From Dokdonella fugitiva (GTDB lineage Bacteria > Pseudomonadota > Gammaproteobacteria > Xanthomonadales > Rhodanobacteraceae), in the NCBI RefSeq assembly GCF_004342425.1, contig NZ_SLWQ01000001.1, positions 393,899 through 457,898 of the forward strand: a stretch of DNA of 64,000 nt, written 5' to 3'. The notes beneath the pieces are model-generated. The model saw only the letters and a program-made list of their open reading frames with translations, did not search any database and was not told the origin of the DNA. Positions 16,320 through 24,241 of the stretch are shown one piece after another; the stretch's first letter is position 1; the number at the start of each line of letters is the position of its first letter. The translations under genes and the position numbers were made by a program.

Positions 16320-16937
16320 GTTGTTTTCTTGCTCCCGTACCCATCGGCATCACGCCGACGTTGCCAACCGATGCCTGCGCCACCCTCCCGAGGCGACGCA
16401 GCCTCCTGCTTCCTGCTGCACCCCACCTGTTGCGCGGCACAATCTATAGGTTGCACCGCACAAGGCGAACACAAGATGTTGTGACGCCGGCGCCCAAAAC
16501 TACGCCGCCCGCCGGATGAAGTAAAGCTTGACTCACAGCGAATCGCGGTCTGATGCGATTCGTGACATGCGGGCCCTCGTCATGGCCTGGCGCACGGCTA
16601 GCGTTTGCCTGCGCCTGCTGCGCCCGAACGCGAGCGCGTCGGCGGTCCGGACAGCGCTTCGATGCCGTTGCAGGCGCCCACCCTGGGGCGTATCCAATCC
16701 CGGCGCGGGGTCCGATGCCGCGGTCGCGCACAGGTGCGCCCCTGCATCGTCGCCGGGAGGCGAAGCTGAATGGCTACCCGTGCCCGCCATGTCGATGCTT
16801 GAATGAGCGGAAACCGACGCCCATTCGTGCGGTCAGAGAGCGGCCCGTGCGTGCATGCGGCGCCCGCGGCGCGCCGCCCTGCCGCCGGGGGCGGTTCCAG
16901 CGCATTCCATCCATCGAACACACCAAGGACGTTGCCC
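16320..16937. other. Divergent intergenic region between nrdJa and the Deg protease
   Basis: About 620 bases. The nrdJa-proximal 160 bases hold the NrdR-like boxes. No cobalamin-riboswitch B12 box was recognised. In the distal half several short frames are open on both strands but none has a start signal or protein-like composition, so I see no gene. Confidence 0.5.
16438..16483 (-). promoter_or_regulatory. Pair of NrdR-box-like sites upstream of nrdJa
   Basis: On the minus strand the sequences CACAACATCTTGTG (16470..16483) and ACCTATAGATTGTG (16438..16451) fit the NrdR consensus CACWATATATWGTG, the first at 12 of 14 positions and the second at 11 of the last 12. Their centres are 32 bases apart, about three helical turns, the spacing common for paired NrdR boxes. 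The second box overlaps a TATAGA that could be a -10 element. Binding is inferred, not shown. Confidence 0.6.
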
Positions 16938-18332
16938 ATGACCGCGACCACCCGTCGTTTCGCCTACGCCTCGCTGCCGCTGCTGCTCGGCCTCGCCCTC
17001 GGTGCGCTCTGGGGTGGCGGCGGGCATCCGGCGACCGCCGCGCTGCCGCCGGCGATCGACGGCCAGGCGCTGCCCTCGCTCGCGCCGATGCTCGAGCGCG
17101 TGACGCCCGCGGTGGTCAACATCGCCTCGAAGACGCACGTCGCCGTGCGCAACCCGTACTTCGACGACCCGATCTTCCGCCGCTTCTTCGGCGTGCCGAA
17201 CATGCCGCGCGAGCGCGTGCAGCAGTCGCTCGGCTCGGGCGTGGTGGTCGACGCGGCGAAGGGGTACATCCTCACCAACAACCACGTCGTCGATGGCGCC
17301 GACGACATCTCGGTGACGCTCTCCGACGGCCGCACGCTGAAGGCGAAGGTGCTCGGCACCGACCCCGACACCGACCTCGCCGTGCTGCAGATCCCGGCCG
17401 AGAAGCTGACCGCGCTGCCGATCGCCGACTCGTCCGCGCTGCGCATGGGCGACTTCGTCGTCGCGGTGGGCGACCCGTTCGGCATCGGCCAGAGCGCGAG
17501 CACGGGCATCGTCTCCGGCCTCGGCCGCAGCGGTCTGCGCGGCGCGGGCTACCAGAACTTCATCCAGACCGACGCATCGATCAACCCGGGCAATTCCGGC
17601 GGCCCGCTGGTGAACCTGCGCGGCGAACTCGTCGGCATCAACTCGATGATCTACACGCCCTCGGGCGGCAGCGTCGGCATCGGCTTCGCGATCCCGTCCA
17701 ACCTCGCCAGCGACGTGATGCGCCAGCTCGTCACGACCGGCCAGGTCAAGCGCGGCGTGCTCGGCGTCGAGGCGCAGGACCTCACGCCCGAACTCGCGCG
17801 CGTGCTCGCGCTTGACGGCATGCACGGCGCGGTCGTCACGCGCGTGCGCGCGAACTCGCCGGCCGAGACCGCGGGGCTGCGCGCGGGCGACGTGATCGTC
17901 TCGCTCAATGGCAAGAACGTCGGCAGCGCGCAGGACCTGCACAACATCGAAGGGCTCACGGCACCGGGCGCCGCGGTCGCCGTCGGCGTGCAGCGCGACG
18001 GCAAGCTCATCACGATCAGCACGGCGCTCAAGCCGACCGAACTCGTGGTGCTCGCGGGCGATGCGCTCGACCCGCGCCTTGCCGGCGTCACGTTCAGCGA
18101 GCTCGCCGACGACGTGCGCCGCCAGGGCGTCAGCGGCGTCAGCGTGAGCCGCATCGCCCGGAACAGCCCCGCCTACGCCGCGGGCCTGCGCAACGGCGAC
18201 GTGATCGTCGCGCTCAACCGCCGCGACCTTTCCGGCCCGAGCGATTTCTCGCGCCTGCTCGCGAGCCGTCCGCGCCAGCTCATGTTGACGCTGTTGCGCG
18301 GGGACGAGGCGTATTACCTGCTCCTGCAGTGA
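16938..18332 (+). CDS. Periplasmic Deg/HtrA-type serine protease
   Basis: A 464-residue DegP/DegQ-like protease starting at ATG 16938 (MTATTRRFAYASLPLLLGLA), an N-terminal signal that directs it to the periplasm. The trypsin-like domain has His in 'LTNNHVV', Asp in 'DTDLAVLQI' and Ser in 'NPGNSGGPLV', so it is active. Two PDZ domains follow (from about residues 265 and 375; 'AETAGLRAGDVIVSLNG', 'AYAAGLRNGDVIVALN'). The role is degradation or refolding of damaged envelope proteins. The frame is open upstream to 16803 but those residues look non-coding. It ends 254 bases before the phosphate-binding-like gene. Confidence 0.9.
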   Translation: MTATTRRFAYASLPLLLGLALGALWGGGGHPATAALPPAIDGQALPSLAPMLERVTPAVVNIASKTHVAVRNPYFDDPIFRRFFGVPNMPRERVQQSLGSGVVVDAAKGYILTNNHVVDGADDISVTLSDGRTLKAKVLGTDPDTDLAVLQIPAEKLTALPIADSSALRMGDFVVAVGDPFGIGQSASTGIVSGLGRSGLRGAGYQNFIQTDASINPGNSGGPLVNLRGELVGINSMIYTPSGGSVGIGFAIPSNLASDVMRQLVTTGQVKRGVLGVEAQDLTPELARVLALDGMHGAVVTRVRANSPAETAGLRAGDVIVSLNGKNVGSAQDLHNIEGLTAPGAAVAVGVQRDGKLITISTALKPTELVVLAGDALDPRLAGVTFSELADDVRRQGVSGVSVSRIARNSPAYAAGLRNGDVIVALNRRDLSGPSDFSRLLASRPRQLMLTLLRGDEAYYLLLQ

Positions 18333-18338
18333 GGTCCT

Positions 18339-18455
18339 CGTGCAGGCGGTACGCGCAACGCGCGTGCGGCCGCGACGACCGAGAACCCCGTGGGAGCGAT
18401 TCGTTCAGTCATGTAGGGCGGTACGCGTGCACGCGCGTGCCGCCGCGGCCTCGCG
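18339..18455. repeat. Pair of dispersed 'ggcggtacgcg..cgcgtgccgcc' palindromes
   Basis: Two related palindromic stretches, 18342..18372 (gcggtacgcgcaacgcgcgtg) and 18416..18455 (gtagggcggtacgcgtgcac, then gcgcgtgccgcc). The same motif occurs in inverted pair form at 30087..30180. They fill much of the spacer 18333..18586, in which no gene is seen. Confidence 0.6.
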
Positions 18456-18586
18456 CCGACCCGCGGCTCGCGGCCCGTACAACGGCGTTCAGGGCACCGG
18501 CCGCCGCCTGTGCGCGCGGTCGCGGCAGGCGGTGAAACCGCGTGCTAAGGTGCGCTCCACTCCGTTCACCGCACGAACCGCACACC

Positions 18587-19873
18587 ATGTCGCCACGCCG
18601 CTTCCTCCGCCCGCTGCTGCTCGCCGCCGCCGCCCTCCTCGGCACGGGCTTCGCCGTCGCCGCCCCGCAGGACGACCTCGTCTGGCGCGGCGACCACACC
18701 ACCGGGCGCGCGATCATGGACGACCTCGCCAAGGAATACGCGAAGCAGAAGCTCGGCAAGATCTCGCTGCAACCGTTCAGCACCGTGTCCGGCCTCGACG
18801 CGGTCGCCAACGGCAGTGCCGACATCGCCGGCAGCGCGCGCGGCAAGTACCTGCGCCGCGCCCAGGAAGCGTCGCTCGAGTTCTCGCCCGTCGCGCTCGA
18901 CGCCGCGGTGCTCGTGACGCACCCGAAGAACCCGGTGCGCAACCTCACGCTCAAGCAGGTCTACGACATCTATTTCGGCCGCATCAAGAACTGGAAGGAA
19001 CTCGGCGGCGAGGACAAGGAGATCAACCTGTACGGCATCGCCGCACCGCTCGACGGCGTCGAGTACTCCTTGCGCGAACTCGTCTACCGCAAGGGCGACC
19101 AGCCGGTCGCGGTGCCGCGCCTGTACCTCAACACGATCAAGCTCGAGGAAGCGATCACCCTCGATCCCGCCGGCCTCGGCCTGTCCACGCTCGCCAGCGT
19201 CCACGCGAACAAGGGCGTGCGCGCGATGCAGATCGAAGGCGTGGACGCGTCGGTGCGCAACGTCACCGACGGCACCTATCCGCTCTATATCACGCTCTAC
19301 TCGGTCAACCGCGCCGACTCGCCCAAGCTCGCCGCGATCGACAGGTTCCGCAACTTCCTCGCCACGCCCGCGGCGAAGGAAATCCTCAGGAAGCACCAGC
19401 TGATCCCGTACGCGGACGCGAGCGACCTCGTCGCGAAGAACGACGAGCGCATGAAGTTCATCGACGCGCGCGTCGGTCGCGATGCGGTCGCCGCCGCGGC
19501 GCTCGCCGCGGGCACGACGCCGCCGGCGCCGGTCGCCGCGCCGCGCGCCACGCTCGCCGCCAAGCAGGGCATCGCGCCGACCTCCGAGACGGCGCAGGCC
19601 GCGCGCGAGAACCTCGCCCGCGCCGAGGCGAAGAAGCAGGCCGAAGCCGAGGCACGGAAGGTCGCCGAGGCGAATGCGAAGAAGGCCGCTGCAGCCAATG
19701 CGGCGCCCGTCGCGAAGCAGGACGCGCCTGCGCCGAAGAAGGCGCCGGCCAAACCCAAGGCCAAGGTCGCGAAGGCGGCGGCGCCGAAGCCGAAAGCCGA
19801 GGCAGCGGCCAAGGCCGAAGCGCCCAAGCCGGTGTCGTTCGGCAACGTCAGCGCGGGCAGCACCGGCCACTGA
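18587..19873 (+). CDS. Periplasmic phosphate-binding-like (PstS family) protein with Ala/Lys-rich tail
   Basis: A 428-residue protein from ATG 18587 with a signal peptide (MSPRRFLRPLLLAAAALLGT, then GFAVAA). Residues about 25-305 are a PBP-like-2 domain: 'FSTVSGLDAVANGSADIAGSAR' is the ligand loop and 'LKQVYDIYFGRIKNWKELGG' the conserved hinge of PstS-type proteins. Residues about 330-428 are a low-complexity Ala/Lys/Glu/Pro helix ending 'GNVSAGSTGH', unusual for PstS and possibly wall- or DNA-binding. No pst transporter genes adjoin, so the ligand and role are uncertain. Confidence 0.75.
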   Translation: MSPRRFLRPLLLAAAALLGTGFAVAAPQDDLVWRGDHTTGRAIMDDLAKEYAKQKLGKISLQPFSTVSGLDAVANGSADIAGSARGKYLRRAQEASLEFSPVALDAAVLVTHPKNPVRNLTLKQVYDIYFGRIKNWKELGGEDKEINLYGIAAPLDGVEYSLRELVYRKGDQPVAVPRLYLNTIKLEEAITLDPAGLGLSTLASVHANKGVRAMQIEGVDASVRNVTDGTYPLYITLYSVNRADSPKLAAIDRFRNFLATPAAKEILRKHQLIPYADASDLVAKNDERMKFIDARVGRDAVAAAALAAGTTPPAPVAAPRATLAAKQGIAPTSETAQAARENLARAEAKKQAEAEARKVAEANAKKAAAANAAPVAKQDAPAPKKAPAKPKAKVAKAAAPKPKAEAAAKAEAPKPVSFGNVSAGSTGH

Positions 19874-19888
19874 GCCGCGTGCGGCGCC

Positions 19889-20611
19889 ATGCGCATCCGC
19901 GCGGTCTCGCTCGACCTCGACGACACGCTGTGGCCGATCGAGCCGGCGATCGTCGCGGCCGAGCAGGCGCTCGACGACTGGCTGCGCACGCACCACGCAC
20001 CCGTCGCCGCCGCGTGGCCGATCGCCGCGCTGCGTGAACTGCGCGAGCGCGTCTCGGACGAACATCCGCATCTCGCCCACGACTACACCGCGCAGCGCCT
20101 GATCACGCTCGAACGTGCGTTCGCCGCCTGCGGCATCGGCGACGAGCACGTCGCCGACGCGTACGAGGTGTATTTCGCCGCGCGCAACCGCGTCGACTGC
20201 TACCCCGACGCACTGCCCGCGTTGCAGGCGATCGGCGCGCGCCTGCCGCTCGCGAGCATCTCCAACGGCAATGCCGACCTCGCGCGCATCGGCCTGCGCG
20301 CGCACTTCCGCGCCTGCATCTCGGCGCGCGAATGCGGCATCGCCAAGCCGGCCGCGGCCATCTTCCATGCCGCCTGCGACGCGCTCGGGCTTGCGCCCGG
20401 CGACGTGCTGCACGTCGGCGACGACCCCTGGCTCGACGTCGCCGGCGCGCAGGCGGCCGGCCTGCGCACCGCGTGGCTCAACCGCGGCGGCGGCCCATGG
20501 CCCGATCACGCGGCGCTCGCCGGCGTGCGCCCGGACCTCGAAGTGCGCAACCTCGGCGAGCTCGCACGCTGGATCCAGCTGCATGCGGCCGAGGCCGGTC
20601 GCGCCGGCTGA
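19889..20611 (+). CDS. HAD-family phosphatase (YigB-like)
   Basis: A 240-residue HAD subfamily IA hydrolase. Motif I is 'SLDLDDTLWP' with nucleophile Asp at residue 9 and acid Asp at 11, motif II 'SISNGN', motif III Lys in 'CGIAKPAAAIF' and motif IV 'HVGDDPWLD'. YigB-type members dephosphorylate 5-amino-6-(5-phosphoribitylamino)uracil in riboflavin synthesis and other small phosphates; the substrate here is not proven. It starts 15 bases after the previous stop and may be cotranscribed with it and with the aminopeptidase that follows. Confidence 0.85.
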   Translation: MRIRAVSLDLDDTLWPIEPAIVAAEQALDDWLRTHHAPVAAAWPIAALRELRERVSDEHPHLAHDYTAQRLITLERAFAACGIGDEHVADAYEVYFAARNRVDCYPDALPALQAIGARLPLASISNGNADLARIGLRAHFRACISARECGIAKPAAAIFHAACDALGLAPGDVLHVGDDPWLDVAGAQAAGLRTAWLNRGGGPWPDHAALAGVRPDLEVRNLGELARWIQLHAAEAGRAG

Positions 20612-20705
20612 ACCGGCGCGCACGCGAGGCGGCCGACGAGGCACAATCCGTGTTTGCCGCCGCGCACGCCGCAGGCGTAGCGGCGAACGACAGACGAGGA
20701 CAGCG

Positions 20706-22079
20706 ATGGATGCCTGGAGCATGACCAAGGACGCCGACGGCGCGACACCCCTGATCGCGGTCGACCGCGCGAATTTCGCCGCGGTCGCCGACGCGCTCGG
20801 CGCGACGGTGCGGCGCTGGTGCGCCGCGAATGGCTTTGCCGGCGAGGCGGGCCGCTTCGTGCTCGTGCCGGACGCCGACGGCGCGGCCGGCGTCGTGCTC
20901 GCCGGCTGCGACGCGCGAGAGGGCGTGTTCGCGCTCGCCTCGCTGCCGCCGCGCCTGCCCGAGGGACGCTACACGCTCGACGCGCGCGGACTCGCGCTCG
21001 ACGCGGGCGACGTCGCGCTCGGCTGGGCCCTCGGCGCGTACCAGTTCACGCGCTACAGGAAGCCGGCGCGCAAGCCCGCGCAACTCGTGATCGACGACGC
21101 GGTCGCGGCACGCGTCGAGGCGCTCGCGGCCGCCGCTTACCAGGTGCGCGACCTCGTCAACACGCCGACCGAGGACATGGGCCCGGCCGAACTCGCGGGC
21201 GCCGTGCGCGCGCTCGCCGAGCGGCACGGCGCGCAGTACCGCGAATGGGTCGGCGACGAACTGCTCGCGGCGAATTTCCCGACCATCCACGCGGTCGGCC
21301 GCGCGAGCCACCGCGCGCCGCGCCTCGCGGAACTCACCGCGGGTTCCGCCGGCGCGCCGCATCTCGTGCTCGTCGGCAAGGGCGTGTGCTTCGACACCGG
21401 CGGGCTCGACATCAAGCCTTCCGACGGCATGCGCTGGATGAAGAAGGACATGGGCGGCGCCGCGCACGCGATTGCGCTCGCCTCGCTCGTGCTCGCGGCG
21501 AAGCTGCCGGTGCGCCTGACCCTGCTCGTGCCCGCGGTCGAGAACGCGATCGCCGGCAATGCCTATCGCCCCGGCGAAGTCGTCACGACGCGCGCGGGTA
21601 TCAGCGTCGAGGTCGACAACACCGACGCCGAGGGCCGCCTCGTGTTGTGCGACGCGCTCGCCTACGCCGCCGAGCACAAACCCGATCTCATCCTCGACTT
21701 CGCCACGCTCACCGGCGCCGCACGCGTCGCGCTCGGCCCGGACCTGCCCGCGCTGTTCGCCAATCGGGACGACGTCGCCGGCGCGCTGCTCGAGGCGGCG
21801 CAGGCGACGCGCGACCCGCTCTGGCGCCTGCCGCTGTGGCGCCCGTACCTCGCGATGCTCGACTCGCACGTCGCCGACCTCGCCAACGCGGGCGCCTCGC
21901 GCCACGCGGGCGCGATCACCGCGGCGCTCTACCTCGAGCGTTTCGTGCCCGACGCGCAGGCGTGGGCGCACCTCGACGTCTACTCGTGGAACGACGCGGA
22001 CAAGCCGGGCCGACCGCGCGGCGGCGAGGCGCAAGGGTTGCGCGCGTATTTCGAGTTCCTGCGTCGACGCTATTCGTAG
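20706..22079 (+). CDS. Leucyl aminopeptidase family protein (peptidase M17)
   Basis: A 457-residue cytosolic metallo-aminopeptidase. Metal ligands and catalytic residues appear in 'VGKGVCFDTGGLDIKPSDGM' (Lys, Asp), 'MKKDMGGAAH' and 'VDNTDAEGRLVL' (Asp, Glu, Arg), the M17 signature. The first 170 residues are the diverged N-terminal domain. Start is ATG 20706 (MDAWSMTKDADGA) following 'gacgagga'; the frame is open upstream in the HAD gene region but is antisense-like there. Family members cleave N-terminal residues in peptide turnover. It is 95 bases after the HAD gene on the same strand. Confidence 0.9.
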   Translation: MDAWSMTKDADGATPLIAVDRANFAAVADALGATVRRWCAANGFAGEAGRFVLVPDADGAAGVVLAGCDAREGVFALASLPPRLPEGRYTLDARGLALDAGDVALGWALGAYQFTRYRKPARKPAQLVIDDAVAARVEALAAAAYQVRDLVNTPTEDMGPAELAGAVRALAERHGAQYREWVGDELLAANFPTIHAVGRASHRAPRLAELTAGSAGAPHLVLVGKGVCFDTGGLDIKPSDGMRWMKKDMGGAAHAIALASLVLAAKLPVRLTLLVPAVENAIAGNAYRPGEVVTTRAGISVEVDNTDAEGRLVLCDALAYAAEHKPDLILDFATLTGAARVALGPDLPALFANRDDVAGALLEAAQATRDPLWRLPLWRPYLAMLDSHVADLANAGASRHAGAITAALYLERFVPDAQAWAHLDVYSWNDADKPGRPRGGEAQGLRAYFEFLRRRYS

Positions 22080-22224
22080 GGGCACGATGCGGATCGCTTC
22101 GTCGGGCGACGCGACCGAACGCTCGCGTGCGCTCGCGACGCGGTCGCCCGGCCGGCGCGGTGCGGTGGGACTCGCGGTGCGGCGTGTCGCTTTTTTCAAC
22201 GCGCTCGCGCGCTGCGTCCCGCCC

Positions 22225-23541
22225 CTACGTGCGATGCCGTTCGAAGTCGCGGACGAGGCGGTGCGCGATCGCCTTGTAGACCGGCGTGCGGCAGAGCAGT
22301 GACGAGACCGCACGCGCGAGCATGCAGACGGCGAGGATCGGTATCACCATCTCGCGGTTGTCGGTCAGTTCCATCGAAATGATCGCCGACGTCAGCGGCG
22401 CCTGCGTCACCGCGGCGAGATAACCGGCCATGCCGAGCAGCACGACCGCCGAAGGCTCGGCGCCCGGGACGAGCGCGGCGATGTTCTGGCCGATGCCGGC
22501 GCCCACGGCGAGCGCCGGCGAGAAGATGCCGCCCGGGATGCTCGCCCAGTACGACACGACGTTGGCGAGGAACTTGAGCGCACCGAACGAGCCCGCGGGC
22601 ATCGGCGCGGCGCCTTCGAGGATCGCGCGCGCCTGGTCGTAACCGGTGCCGTACACGCTGCCGGCGCTGGCGAGGCCGAGCAGCGCGAGCGCGAGGCCGC
22701 ATGCCGCCGCGAAACGCAGCGGCCATCGTTCGCGCGCGCGAGCGACGCGCGCGAGCAGCCCGCTGCCGTCGAGCAGGATCACGCGTGCGAACAGGCCGCC
22801 GGCGAGGCCGCACACGATCGCGCACGGCAGGATCGCCAGCCAGCTGCGGCTGAGCGGCAGCGTGGTGGCGATCTTGCCGAAATAGGCGTACTCGCCGACG
22901 ATGCCCAGCGAAACCACGCCCGCGATGATGACCGCGGTGAGCACGACGCCGCTCATGCGCGACTCGAACGCGCCTGCCATCTCTTCGATCGCGAAAACCA
23001 CGCCCGCCAGCGGCGCGTTGAACGCCGCGGCGATGCCGGCGGCACCACCGGCAAGGACGAAGCGCGCGGCCGCCTGCGGATCGGCGAAACCGAATCGCCG
23101 GCCGAGGGCGTACATGAGCCCGGCACCGACGTGTACGGTCGGTCCTTCGCGGCCGATCGACGCGCCGGCCGCGAGCGCGGCCAGCGTCAACACCATCTTG
23201 CCCGCGGCGACGCGCAGCGAAAGCAGCCGCCCGCGAAAGCCCGGGTCGTCGACCTGCAGCGCGGCGATCGCCTGCGGGATGCCCGAGCCGCGCGTGGCCT
23301 TGAACGCGCCACTCGTCGCCCACGACAGCAGCGCGAACATCGCGGGTGTCAGGAGCAGCGGCCACCAGTGGCCGTGCCCGAGCAGGCGCAGGAACAGGCC
23401 GTAGACGAACTCGCTCGCGCGCGCGAACAGGATCGCCGACAACCCGACCAGCACCGCGCCGCCCCAGAGCAGCGCACGCCGCCGCCATTGCTGCGGCGAG
23501 AGCCAGTCGTGGTTCTTCAGGCGGTCGATGGCCGATGTCAC
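22225..23541 (-). CDS. ClC-family chloride/proton antiporter
   Basis: A 438-residue polytopic membrane protein starting at GTG 23541 (VTSAIDRLKNHDW); the frame upstream is filled with dispersed-repeat sequence. The three selectivity-filter motifs are present: 'GSGIPQ', 'GREGPTVHVGAG' (external gating Glu) and 'GGIFSPALAVGAG'. 'FAIEEMAG' supplies the internal proton Glu found in antiporters rather than channels. The role is Cl-/H+ exchange, linked in other bacteria to acid resistance. There is no CBS domain. It converges on the aminopeptidase gene. Confidence 0.9.
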   Translation of the reverse strand: MTSAIDRLKNHDWLSPQQWRRRALLWGGAVLVGLSAILFARASEFVYGLFLRLLGHGHWWPLLLTPAMFALLSWATSGAFKATRGSGIPQAIAALQVDDPGFRGRLLSLRVAAGKMVLTLAALAAGASIGREGPTVHVGAGLMYALGRRFGFADPQAAARFVLAGGAAGIAAAFNAPLAGVVFAIEEMAGAFESRMSGVVLTAVIIAGVVSLGIVGEYAYFGKIATTLPLSRSWLAILPCAIVCGLAGGLFARVILLDGSGLLARVARARERWPLRFAAACGLALALLGLASAGSVYGTGYDQARAILEGAAPMPAGSFGALKFLANVVSYWASIPGGIFSPALAVGAGIGQNIAALVPGAEPSAVVLLGMAGYLAAVTQAPLTSAIISMELTDNREMVIPILAVCMLARAVSSLLCRTPVYKAIAHRLVRDFERHRT

Positions 23542-24191
23542 GCGGCGCCTCCCGCGCGCGGCTTCGCGCTTCGATCCGCTCTCATCCTCGCCAAGGGGTT
23601 CATGCGCGCGCCTGCCATGTCCGAATGATAGGGCGATTCCCTCGGCTGGTCGTCGGGACGCATGGGCTCCGGGAGTACGGACGCAATGCTGGACGTCGTC
23701 ATTCCGACGAAAGCCGGAATCGGCTCTGCATGCAGACGAAGTCGCCGCGACGACGCGAGGAGGTTCCGCGTCTGCGCTTCCGCTTCTGCGCTTTGGCTTT
23801 GCTCCGCCGGGGTCCCCTCGGCGCCGGCGGGCGTCGGCCGAAATGGCCCGAAGGGTGCGCGCGATGGATCGCGCGCAGTGCGGACGACCGCGGACCCGCG
23901 AGGCGAAGGCTCGAGGGCGGCGACGCGGGGTGCCCTTTCTCTTGGTGCCTTCTCTTTGGGCAAGCAAAGAGAAGGCACCTGCTCGCCGCCGAGGCGAGCG
24001 GAATCGCGCGACAGCTCCGCGTTCCAGCAATGGAAGCCATGCGCATCGACAGCAGGAGCACAATGGATTGCCGCTTTCGCGGGAATGAGCGGTTTGCCCA
24101 AGTGCTGGATTCCGGCTTTCGCCGCATGACGGCGCGGACGCGAATGGAGCTCGCGCCAGCGCATCGCCTCATGAGCGACGGCGCACCAACG
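23542..24191. repeat. Spacer made of dispersed repeats (three palindromes and a long composite repeat)
   Basis: No gene is supported in this spacer. It holds REP-like palindromes at 23701..23720, 24067..24086 and 24109..24127, and a composite repeat: 'gctccgccggggtcccctcg' with 'gcgccggcgggcg' near 23806..23845, then 'tttctcttggtgccttctct' through 'gggcaagcaaagagaaggcacc' at 23937..23979. The second part is itself an inverted repeat (ggtgccttctcttt / aaagagaaggcacc). The same two blocks occur in the same order at about 57480..57570. Frames stay open across it in several phases, a property of the repeat. Confidence 0.75.
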
Positions 24192-24216
24192 AAAAAGGCC
24201 CGGAACCCCGGGCCTT
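24192..24216 (-). terminator. Rho-independent terminator of the tail-specific protease gene
   Basis: On the minus strand the stem AAGGCCCGG/CCGGGCCTT closes a four-base loop (ggtt) and is followed by five T. It lies 26 bases after the protease stop codon at 24242. Confidence 0.85.
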
Positions 24217-24241
24217 CTCCAACACGTCGCCGCAGGCGCGA

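Noticed and set aside
16320..16937. Cobalamin riboswitch upstream of the B12-dependent reductase
   Set aside because: No B12-box or matching conserved core was seen in the leader; NrdR-like boxes explain regulation better.
18566..20728. Long minus-strand frame opposite the PstS-like and HAD genes
   Set aside because: Arg-rich, no domain, and it covers two well-supported genes on the other strand.
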